The notes under the pieces are model-generated. The model had not been told where the DNA came from, ran no database searches, and saw nothing but the letters and a program-made list of their open reading frames with translations. From the NCBI GenBank assembly GCA_012513125.1, contig JAAZCS010000404.1:1-13468 (forward strand): DNA of 13,468 nucleotides, in the 5' to 3' direction. Source of the stretch: Treponema sp. GTDB taxonomy: Bacteria; Spirochaetota; Spirochaetia; Treponematales; Treponemataceae. Numbering within the stretch: the first letter of the stretch is position 1; every line of letters begins with the position of its first letter. Below, piece by piece: positions 1 to 5,672 of this stretch. Both the position numbers and the translations under genes were made by a program.

Positions 1-642
1 AAACCATGGAAGAATAGGAACAAGAATTGAAGAAAGAACAATTGTAAGAATGGCAGCAATTGGTTCTACAATTCCTGATAATGTTCCTAATGCAAAAGAT
101 TTTAATTTTCCGTTTCCTTCACTTCTTAACGGCATTGAAATTATTGCTCCTTCTGGAAAGTTTTGAATTGCAATACCGATTGATAAAGCGAATGCGGCCG
201 GAATTGAAATAATTGCTCCTTTTGAAAGAAGTCCTGACCATACAACGCCAATTGCCATTCCTTCTGGTATATTATGCAAAGTTACGGCAAAAACAAGCAT
301 GATTGTCTTTTTTAGTTTGCTTGGAAGTCCCTCTGGTGTTGTGCTTGTCGCGTGCAAATGTGGAATAATTCTATCAAGTAGTAAAAGAAAAGCCATTCCT
401 AAAGCTATTCCACAAGCGGCAGGAACTACAGAAAATTTTCCCATATTTGCGGACATTTCCATCGAAGGTATTATCAAAGACCAGACCGATGCTGCAATCA
501 TAACTCCTGATGCAAATCCTAATAGAAATTTTTGGATTTTCTCGTTCATTTGTCCTTTCATAAAAAATACACAAGAAGAACCAAGAGTTGTTCCTAAAAA
601 AGGTACTAACAGACCAAATAGAGTGATAATATAATTGTTCAT
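1..642 (-). CDS. ZIP-family metal transporter (ZupT-like), C-terminus off window
   Basis: The minus strand is open from an ATG at 642-640 to the left edge, giving 214 residues from MNNYIITLFGLLVPFLG. Hydrophobic segments alternate with short loops. Two histidine/glutamate metal-site motifs of the ZIP family are visible: HNIPEGMAIG in one membrane helix and QNFPEGAIISMP in the next, which are the TM4/TM5 binuclear metal-site helices. A short histidine-bearing loop (PHLHATSTTPEG) precedes them. ZIP proteins of this size are about 250-270 residues, so roughly the last 40-60 residues are missing. The family imports divalent metals (Zn, Fe, Mn) into the cytoplasm; the substrate here cannot be read from sequence. 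There is no Shine-Dalgarno sequence before the ATG; an in-frame TAA lies just upstream, so the start cannot move far. An extended -10 ends 8 bases before the ATG. The gene is divergent from the ankyrin lipoprotein gene. Confidence 0.9.
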   Translation of the reverse strand, partial: MNNYIITLFGLLVPFLGTTLGSSCVFFMKGQMNEKIQKFLLGFASGVMIAASVWSLIIPSMEMSANMGKFSVVPAACGIALGMAFLLLLDRIIPHLHATSTTPEGLPSKLKKTIMLVFAVTLHNIPEGMAIGVVWSGLLSKGAIISIPAAFALSIGIAIQNFPEGAIISMPLRSEGNGKLKSFALGTLSGIVEPIAAILTIVLSSILVPILPWF

Positions 643-650
643 AATTAATT

Positions 651-659
651 ATAATAACA
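651..659 (-). promoter_or_regulatory. Extended -10 promoter for the ZIP gene, possibly leaderless
   Basis: On the minus strand TG-T-TATTAT (659 to 651) is an extended -10, and TATAAT at 653-648 overlaps it. Only about 5-8 bases separate these from the ATG at 642, so the transcript would start at or next to the start codon. An alternative is TTGACA at 708-703 with TAACAT at 686-681 (16-base spacer), giving a leader of about 30 bases, also without a Shine-Dalgarno sequence. Confidence 0.45.
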
Positions 660-681
660 TATAATAAAAACTTTGTTTATA

Positions 682-690
682 TGTTATAAT
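682..690 (+). promoter_or_regulatory. Extended -10 promoter of the ankyrin lipoprotein gene
   Basis: TG-T-TATAAT is a perfect extended -10. The -35 position (about 662-667, TAATAA) is poor, as is usual with extended -10 promoters. Predicted transcription start is near 697, giving a leader of about 68 bases that holds the 722-740 hairpin and the ribosome binding site. Confidence 0.5.
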
Positions 691-721
691 TAATTGAAAT
701 AGTGTCAAAGTTTTGATTTAG

Positions 722-740
722 AAGTTTGCGTGGCAAACTT
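722..740 (+). repeat. Hairpin in the ankyrin gene leader
   Basis: AAGTTTGC at 722-729 and GCAAACTT at 733-740 form a perfect 8-bp stem with the loop GTG. It ends 14 bases before the Shine-Dalgarno sequence. Its GTTTGC/GCAAAC core resembles the palindromes near 5451-5663, so it may be a member of the same repeat family or a leader structure affecting translation or mRNA stability. Confidence 0.5.
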
Positions 741-754
741 GAATATATATTTTT

Positions 755-760
755 AGGAGA
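755..760 (+). promoter_or_regulatory. Ribosome binding site fixing the ankyrin gene start
   Basis: AGGAGA lies 4 bases before the ATG at 765. It selects this ATG over the upstream in-frame TTG at 726, which would add 13 residues in front of a clean lipoprotein signal peptide. Confidence 0.8.
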
Positions 761-764
761 AAGT

Positions 765-2534
765 ATGAAAAAATTATGCTTATTATTATCAAGTGTAATG
801 CTTTTGATGTTGCTATCATCTTGTATTACTGTTGATAAATTGAACAAAGCGTCTTTAAAAGAGCTACAAGAAATGTCAAAGGAATCGTCATTTGTTGATT
901 ATACTACATCAGATGGCACAAATCCTTTAATGATTATGGTTAGAAATGATAACGAAGCTAACACTGAATACTTATTAAGTAATCAGTTTTTTGACGTTAA
1001 TTATGCAAATACAAATGGTGATAATGCGTTAAGTTTTGCAATAACAAACGATAATACAACCATTATTCAAATGTTGATTGATGCAGGAGCCAAAGTTGAA
1101 CAGTCTGCATTTTCTAAAAAACCACTTGTAATTGCTGTAAAAAAGAATAAGGCAAAATCTGTTCAAGTGTTGATTCAAAATGGAGCCGATTCTACTGTAG
1201 CTGATGTTGATAATAACGGTCTGTTACATTTAGCCGCTTCAATAAAAAATGGATTAGAAACAGTTAGAGCACTTTTAAATAATAATGTATCTTTCCAAAC
1301 TAAAAACTTAAATGGAGAAACTCCACTTTTTGTTGCATTTAATAAAGATAACAAGCTAGTAGCTCAAGAATTGATAGGAAGAGGTGCTTCTGTATTGTCA
1401 ACTGATTCATCAGGAAATACTCTTTATCATGTTTTGGTTCAAAATAACACAATTGATTTAATAGATTTAATTTCAAACTCATCTTTATCGCCAAATCTTA
1501 GAAATAAACAGAACGTATCGCCACTTGAACTTGCAATTCAGAAAAATTCATATGATTATACTTCCGCAATAATTAAAGTGGGCGGAAAAATCAACGAAAT
1601 GTCTCCTAATGGAAATTATCCTGTTTTCTACGCAACGATAAATGATAAAAGTGAATCGCTAAAGGCTCTTATTGATAATGGAGTCAATATTACTGTAACA
1701 GATTCGTTTGGTTATACTTTGCTTCATAAAGCTGCAGAAAAAGATTCAAGTGAATTACTTCAATTGTTGCTTGATACAAAAAAAATTAATATCAATGCAA
1801 AATCAAAGACTGGCATTACTCCTGTTGGATATTGTTTTATGAATGGATATGAAAATTCCGGTGAGTTTTTAATTTCGAAAGGTGCTGATTTATATATCGC
1901 CGATTCAACTGGAACAAATACTGCTGTTTATAGACAAAGATATTATCTTCGCCAGTGTGAAACTTTATTGCAGGAAAAAAATTCAGAAAATAAATTGCTT
2001 TCTCAATTGCAATTAAAAAAGAAAGAACACGAAACTATGTGCGAACGTTATAAAATTGAAGAAAAGAAATCTAATTCAGAATTGTACACAATTAGAAGTA
2101 CTTGTGAAGATGCTCAGTTGCAAAAAGATAGTTATTATCAACAAATGAAAAGATATGAAAGAGATAGAGAATCATATCTAAGAGATTATAATCATTATTT
2201 GTATTTGCTAGATTTGGCAGATACAGCGTATGAAGAATATACATATTCTAGGAAAGCAATGGATGCACAAACTAATGCTGAAAGAATGGAAACTAGCAGA
2301 AAGATTGCTGAAAGAAGCTATAATTCTGCTAATTCAACATATATGACATTGCAATCAAAAGTGTCGGTTGCAAAACAAACTCATGATAAATGGCTTTCTG
2401 ATTTGAATAAAGAGCAAACTGCACTTTTGAATTGTCAGTCAAAAATTAACGACAAACTAACTTATATCAATGGTCTTCAGGAAAAAATTGATTCTGCTAA
2501 AAACAATGCAAATATGTATCCACTTACAAAATAA
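765..2534 (+). CDS. Ankyrin-repeat lipoprotein with C-terminal coiled coil
   Basis: A 589-residue protein. Residues 1-20 (MKKLCLLLSSVMLLMLLSSC) are a lipoprotein signal with lipobox LSSC, so Cys20 should be lipidated and the protein anchored to a membrane outside the cytoplasm. About ten degenerate ankyrin repeats of about 33 residues follow (roughly 48-385), recognised by recurring NGxTPLxxA-type starts (NGDNALSFA, NNGLLHLAA, NGETPLFVA, FGYTLLHKAA) and IDAGAKV / IQNGADS / IDNGVNI loop motifs. From about 395 to 580 the protein is rich in Lys, Glu, Gln and Tyr with heptad-like spacing (repeated RKIAE / QMKRYERDRE-type stretches), predicting a long helical coiled coil. The ankyrin part should bind a protein partner and the coiled coil may mediate oligomerisation or span the periplasm. 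No enzyme motif is visible and I cannot name a function. It is a single-gene unit with its own promoter and terminator. Confidence 0.85.
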   Translation: MKKLCLLLSSVMLLMLLSSCITVDKLNKASLKELQEMSKESSFVDYTTSDGTNPLMIMVRNDNEANTEYLLSNQFFDVNYANTNGDNALSFAITNDNTTIIQMLIDAGAKVEQSAFSKKPLVIAVKKNKAKSVQVLIQNGADSTVADVDNNGLLHLAASIKNGLETVRALLNNNVSFQTKNLNGETPLFVAFNKDNKLVAQELIGRGASVLSTDSSGNTLYHVLVQNNTIDLIDLISNSSLSPNLRNKQNVSPLELAIQKNSYDYTSAIIKVGGKINEMSPNGNYPVFYATINDKSESLKALIDNGVNITVTDSFGYTLLHKAAEKDSSELLQLLLDTKKININAKSKTGITPVGYCFMNGYENSGEFLISKGADLYIADSTGTNTAVYRQRYYLRQCETLLQEKNSENKLLSQLQLKKKEHETMCERYKIEEKKSNSELYTIRSTCEDAQLQKDSYYQQMKRYERDRESYLRDYNHYLYLLDLADTAYEEYTYSRKAMDAQTNAERMETSRKIAERSYNSANSTYMTLQSKVSVAKQTHDKWLSDLNKEQTALLNCQSKINDKLTYINGLQEKIDSAKNNANMYPLTK

Positions 2535-2555
2535 ATAAAGTCGAATTAATTTCTG

Positions 2556-2610
2556 AAAAGACGTTCAATCGGAGTTTACTTCATTAGTATCTGTTTGAAC
2601 GTCTTTTTTT
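2556..2610 (+). terminator. Rho-independent terminator after the ankyrin gene
   Basis: AAAAGACGTTCAA at 2556-2568 pairs perfectly over 13 bp with TTGAACGTCTTTT at 2595-2607, followed by a run of T. The 26-base loop is longer than usual and shows no convincing inner structure. Confidence 0.85.
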
Positions 2611-2633
2611 TTACATACATATAATTGATTTCG

Positions 2634-2662
2634 TTGAATAACCATTTAAAAATCTTTATTAT
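2634..2662 (+). promoter_or_regulatory. Promoter of gpmI
   Basis: TTGAAT at 2634-2639 and TATTAT at 2657-2662 with a 17-base spacer form a good vegetative-type promoter. It lies directly after the upstream terminator and predicts a leader of about 25 bases with a Shine-Dalgarno sequence. The same -35 hexamer occurs in the prfA promoter. Confidence 0.6.
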
Positions 2663-2680
2663 ATATGTATTAATTATTTT

Positions 2681-2685
2681 AGGAG
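2681..2685 (+). promoter_or_regulatory. Ribosome binding site fixing the gpmI start
   Basis: AGGAG lies 8 bases before the ATG at 2694. This favours that ATG over the in-frame ATG at 2625, which would add a 23-residue hydrophobic extension not expected for a cytoplasmic glycolytic enzyme and would lie upstream of the promoter. Confidence 0.85.
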
Positions 2686-2693
2686 TTATATAT

Positions 2694-4364
2694 ATGGCAG
2701 ATACAATGCATCCTTTGGTAAAAAACACAAATTGGAAAGGACGACGAGGTCCTGTAGTTCTAGTTATAATGGACGGTGTTGGTTACGGAAAATATGAAGA
2801 GGGAGATGCTGTAAAAGCGTCAAAAATGAAATATTTGGATTGGTTCAAATCTCATTGTCCTAATACAAAATTAAAGGCACATGGAAAAGCAGTTGGTCTT
2901 CCATCTGATGACGATATGGGAAATAGTGAAGTTGGACATAATGCAATGGGCTGCGGACGTGTTTTTGCTCAAGGTGCAAAGCTTGTTTCGGATTCAATTA
3001 CAAGTGGAAAAATGTTTAATGGTGATTCATGGAAAAATCTTTTAAGAAATGTTGAAGATAAAAATTCTACTCTTCATTTTATAGGACTTATTTCTGATGG
3101 AAATGTTCATTCTCATATTGAACACTTAAAAGCAATGATTTCACAGGCAAACAAAGAAGGTGTAAAAAAGATTCGAGTTCACGCTTTGCTTGATGGTCGT
3201 GATGTTGATCCTACTTCAGCGTTAGTATATATTTCACCTCTTGAAGAATTCCTTTCTAGTTTTGCTAATTGCGATTATAGAATTGCTTCTGGCGGTGGTC
3301 GTATGTATTTAACAATGGATCGTTACAATGCAGATTGGAGCATGGTAGAACGAGGATGGAATGCACATGTTTTGGGAGAAGGTCGTAAGTTTGCCTCAGC
3401 AGTAGAAGCTATTGAAACATACCGCAAAGAAATCCCTGGTATTCTTGATCAAGATATGCACGAATTCGTTATTGAAGAAAATGGAAAACCTGTTGGAACA
3501 ATAAATGACGGAGACAGTGTAATTTATTTCAATTTCCGTGGAGATAGAGCTCTTGAAATGACTGCTGCTTTTGAAACACCTTCTGATAAAGAGTTCACTC
3601 ATTTTGACAGAAAAAGAGTTCCTTCTGTTGAGTATGCTGGAATGATGGAATATGATGGCGATCTTCACATTCCTCGTCAGTTCTTAGTAACACCTCCTTC
3701 AATTGATAGAACAATGGGTGAATATTTGACAAAAACAGGTGTTCGTCTTATGGCTATTAGCGAAACTCAAAAATATGGACACGTAACATACTTTTTTAAT
3801 GGAAACAAACTTGGAAAATTTGATGAAAAATTAGAAGATTATTTTGAGATTAAATCAGATGTAGTTCCATTTGAACAACGTCCTTGGATGAAGTGTGCAG
3901 AAATTACAGATAAAGTTATCGATGCAATTAAAAGTGGAAAATATGATCATATCCGTCTGAATTTCCCTAATGGAGATATGGTTTGACATACTGGTGTTTT
4001 CAATGCTGTAGTTTGTTCAATGTAAGGAATGGATTTGCAACTTGGAAGAATTAAAAAGGCAATTGAAGAAGCTGGTGGAATCATGTGTATAACAGCAGAT
4101 CATGGAAACAGTGATGACATGTTTGAGCATGATAAAAAGTCTGGAGCTGTAAAAATGAGTAGCGATGGTGAGCCAAAAGCAAAAACTTCACACAGTTTGA
4201 ATCCAGTTCCTGGCATTATTTATGACCCTGAATATAAAGGCGATTATGACAATACAAAGCTGAATGAAGGTCTTGGAATTTCTTCTTGGCCTGCAACAAT
4301 TATGAATTTGATGGGTTATCTTCCTCCTTCTGATTATGATAAGAGTATGATAAATATAAAGTAG
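2694..4364 (+). pseudogene. gpmI: 2,3-bisphosphoglycerate-independent phosphoglycerate mutase, interrupted by two in-frame stops
   Basis: Read through, this is a 556-residue cofactor-independent phosphoglycerate mutase, which interconverts 3- and 2-phosphoglycerate in glycolysis using two Mn ions and a phospho-serine. Visible family residues are Asp27 (IMDGVGYG), the nucleophile Ser78 (GNSEVGHN), Arg169-Asp170 (GRDVDP), Arg282/Arg285 (FRGDR), Lys360 (SETQKYGHVTYF), Asp428 (NFPNGDMV), His432 (HTG), Asp469-His470 (TADHGN) and His500 (KTSHS). Codon 431, the Gly in GDMVGHTG, is TGA (3984-3986). Codon 444, where Glu is expected (SMEGMD), is TAA (4023-4025). Both fit a single G-to-T change in GGA and GAA. 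The frame is otherwise intact. Translation stopping at codon 430 would lose His432, Asp469, His470 and His500, so it should be inactive. The downstream 111-residue fragment could start only at the ATG at 4029, which has no properly spaced ribosome site. It is either a very recent pseudogene, a sequence error, or recoded. Confidence 0.88.
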
Positions 4365-4373
4365 AATAAAATT

Positions 4374-4405
4374 AAGCCGTTTCAGTTTTTTGAAGCGGCT
4401 TTTTT
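4374..4405. terminator. Bidirectional terminator between gpmI and the FNT gene
   Basis: AAGCCGTTTCA at 4374-4384 pairs with TGAAGCGGCTT at 4391-4401 (11 bp, one G-T), with a 6-base loop and a T run to 4405. It begins 10 bases after the gpmI stop. On the minus strand the same stem is followed by a weaker T-rich stretch and could serve the convergent FNT gene. Confidence 0.85.
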
Positions 4406-4437
4406 ATTGAATTTGATAAAATAATTGAATATTTGAA

Positions 4438-5286
4438 TTATTTTTTTAGTGAAAGTGATTTTTTATAGATTACAAAACAAAGAACGCCAATACATAACAT
4501 TCCACCAATTAAATTTCCTAATGTAACAGGTAAAATATTTGATATATACATATTTGAATAATTAAGATTTTGAATTTGTTCTGTTGTTATTCCATACAAT
4601 TCTTGTGCTTTTTGAACATATTCAGCGTTTTTTGACGCAATAATTCCAGCTGGAATATAGTACATATTTGCGACGCAGTGTTCAAAACCTGAAATTACAA
4701 AAACAAAAATAGGGAAGAACATTGCGATACATTTTCCTGCAATATCTTTTGCGGCTGTAGCCATTAAAATTGCAGCACAAACAAGGATGTTGCAAAAAAT
4801 CCCCGAAATAATTGCACTTGATGGAGAAATTGCTAATTTTGCAATTGCAACTTTTATTGTAAAAGCACCAAGACCACCACTTGAATAGTTAAATTGTCCA
4901 CAAGCAAACATTCCATATGCTACTAAAAAAGCACCAATAAAATTACTCATATGAACAATAATTAAGTTGATTATCATTTTTGTTGCAGAAAATTTCTTGT
5001 CTAAAACACCCATTATTAAAAGGCAATTTCCTGTAAACAATTCTCCGCCAATTAGAACAAGCATCATCAAGCCAACAGGAAAAACTGCTCCGGCAAGAGT
5101 GCGAGCAAGACCTACATCAGAAATATTGTGCATTGCAAGATTGCTTCCTTCTGCACCAATTGCAATAAAAGCTCCTGCCATAATTCCAAGTAAAATCATT
5201 TTAATTATTGGCAAATTTGCTTTTACAATTCCGCCTTTTATATTTAAATCCACACATTCAGAAGGGCTGTTGAAATTGTTTTCCAT
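4438..5286 (-). CDS. Formate/nitrite transporter (FNT) family channel
   Basis: A 282-residue polytopic membrane protein with about six hydrophobic segments, matching the usual FNT length. Family signatures are GGELFTGN (residues 80-87) and GIFCNILVCAA (162-172), and the central pore histidine lies in FEHCVANMYYIP (His203). FNT proteins are pentameric channels in the cytoplasmic membrane for small monovalent anions such as formate, nitrite or hydrosulfide; the substrate is not determined by these motifs. In a fermentative anaerobe, formate efflux is the commonest role, but no pyruvate formate-lyase gene is in view. The start at 5286 is chosen because AAGGAA lies 9 bases upstream and the protein then begins MENNFNSPSE, as in homologues; an ATG at 5361 in the same frame would add 25 basic residues and has no ribosome site. 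It stands alone, convergent with gpmI. Confidence 0.9.
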   Translation of the reverse strand: MENNFNSPSECVDLNIKGGIVKANLPIIKMILLGIMAGAFIAIGAEGSNLAMHNISDVGLARTLAGAVFPVGLMMLVLIGGELFTGNCLLIMGVLDKKFSATKMIINLIIVHMSNFIGAFLVAYGMFACGQFNYSSGGLGAFTIKVAIAKLAISPSSAIISGIFCNILVCAAILMATAAKDIAGKCIAMFFPIFVFVISGFEHCVANMYYIPAGIIASKNAEYVQKAQELYGITTEQIQNLNYSNMYISNILPVTLGNLIGGMLCIGVLCFVIYKKSLSLKK

Positions 5287-5295
5287 TTTTTCGTA

Positions 5296-5301
5296 TTCCT
5301 T
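5296..5301 (-). promoter_or_regulatory. Ribosome binding site deciding the FNT start
   Basis: AAGGAA on the minus strand, 9 bases before the ATG at 5286. It supports this start over the longer in-frame option at 5361. Confidence 0.65.
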
Positions 5302-5332
5302 GTTTGTAAGTAAAATTTTTAATAACGTTTCT

Positions 5333-5338
5333 ATTATA
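5333..5338 (-). promoter_or_regulatory. Candidate -10 element for the FNT gene
   Basis: A perfect TATAAT on the minus strand, about 47 bases before the FNT start. I do not find a convincing -35 at the right distance (ATGTAC at 17 bases), so this is tentative. Confidence 0.3.
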
Positions 5339-5385
5339 AACTTTTTGAATGTTTTGTACATTGATTGTGGTGTGATAATGGGGAC

Positions 5386-5446
5386 AAAAAAAATGACCTA
5401 AAATACACATATAAATTGTTTCCAATTTTTTGCATATCTTAGGTCA
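5386..5446 (-). terminator. Rho-independent terminator of the scaffold-GGGtGRT operon
   Basis: On the minus strand TGACCTAAGATA (5446 to 5435) pairs with TATTTTAGGTCA (5405 to 5394) over 12 bp with one G-U, followed by eight T (5393 to 5386). The 29-base loop holds a second small hairpin, AAATTG/CAATTT at 5413-5428. It lies about 230 bases beyond the GGGtGRT stop, so the whole 3'-end repeat array is in the transcribed 3' untranslated region. Confidence 0.8.
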
Positions 5447-5450
5447 GTAA

Positions 5451-5477
5451 GTTGCAAGTTTAGGATAAACTTGCAAC
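5451..5477. repeat. Palindrome 3 of the array
   Basis: GTTGCAAGTTT (5451-5461) and AAACTTGCAAC (5467-5477) are perfect 11-bp inverted copies around the loop AGGAT. It lies between the third C-terminal copy and the terminator, and has no small GCAAGC hairpin beside it. Confidence 0.85.
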
Positions 5478-5482
5478 ATAAG

Positions 5483-5509
5483 TTATTTTTTAAATGATTC
5501 AGCTACGGC
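5483..5509 (-). pseudogene. Third, shortened copy of the GGGtGRT C-terminus
   Basis: The minus strand reads codons for AVAESFKK followed by TAA, matching the last eight residues of the GGGtGRT protein. Compared with the second copy it lacks about 14 bases before the conserved end and one GCTAC-type hexamer, so it looks like a degraded unit. It has no start codon and is not a gene. Confidence 0.8.
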
Positions 5510-5514
5510 AAGTC

Positions 5515-5558
5515 GCAAGCTTTGCTTGCTTCTCGAGTTTGGGATAAACCCAAACTCG
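5515..5558. repeat. Double palindrome 2 of the array
   Basis: A small hairpin GCAAGC/GCTTGC (5515-5529, loop TTT) is followed after four bases by a large palindrome, CGAGTTTGGG (5534-5543) and CCCAAACTCG (5549-5558), loop ATAAA. Compared with palindrome 1 the stem has paired changes that keep base pairing. Confidence 0.85.
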
Positions 5559-5567
5559 CAACTTATA

Positions 5568-5615
5568 CTATTTCTTGAAAGACTCAGCTACAGCTACGGC
5601 ACAAGCTACTGTACA
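5568..5615 (-). pseudogene. Second copy of the GGGtGRT C-terminus
   Basis: The minus strand encodes CTVACAVAVAESFKK and TAG, identical in protein to residues 336-350 of the intact gene. Five third-position differences (GCA/GCT, GAA/GAG, TCA/TCT, TTT/TTC, AAA/AAG) and no amino-acid change separate the copies. It has no start codon and lies behind the stop of the real gene, so it should not be translated. Confidence 0.85.
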
Positions 5616-5619
5616 AGTC

Positions 5620-5663
5620 GCAAGCAGAGCTTGCTTCACGAGTTTGAGACAAGCTCAAACTCG
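5620..5663. repeat. Double palindrome 1 of the array
   Basis: A small hairpin GCAAGC/GCTTGC (5620-5634, loop AGA) is followed by a large palindrome, CGAGTTTGAG (5639-5648) and CTCAAACTCG (5654-5663), loop ACAAG. It begins 9 bases beyond the GGGtGRT stop codon, has no T tract and so is not an ordinary terminator. Confidence 0.85.
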
Positions 5664-5672
5664 CTATGTAAA

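Larger units (their letters stand above)
643..695. repeat. AT-rich inverted repeat carrying two divergent -10 elements
   Basis: The arm at 643-662 and the arm at 679-695 (ATATGTTATAATTAATT) are inverted copies apart from three extra bases in the left arm. Each arm contains TATAATTAATT reading outward, so the two divergent genes have near-identical -10 regions. It could extrude as a cruciform or be simply a duplicated promoter core. Confidence 0.6.

Noticed and set aside
299..634. Plus-strand open frame of 111 codons opposite the ZIP gene
   Set aside because: The minus strand encodes clear ZIP motifs (HNIPEG, QNFPEG) through this stretch; the plus-strand frame has no ribosome site and no recognisable domain.
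726..764. TTG-initiated 13-codon N-terminal extension of the ankyrin protein
   Set aside because: It overlaps the leader hairpin and would precede an excellent lipoprotein signal; AGGAGA positions the ATG at 765.
2625..2693. Longer gpmI start with a hydrophobic 23-residue extension
   Set aside because: It lies on and upstream of the likely promoter; AGGAG is correctly spaced from the ATG at 2694, and the enzyme is cytoplasmic.
3984..3986. TGA in gpmI as selenocysteine or a reassigned codon
   Set aside because: The expected residue is Gly in GDMVGHTG, not Cys or Sec; a UAA follows 13 codons later; prfA nearby uses TGA as a normal stop.
4967..5401. Plus-strand frame of 144 codons opposite the FNT gene
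   Set aside because: It is antisense to conserved FNT membrane segments and has no ribosome site or known domain.
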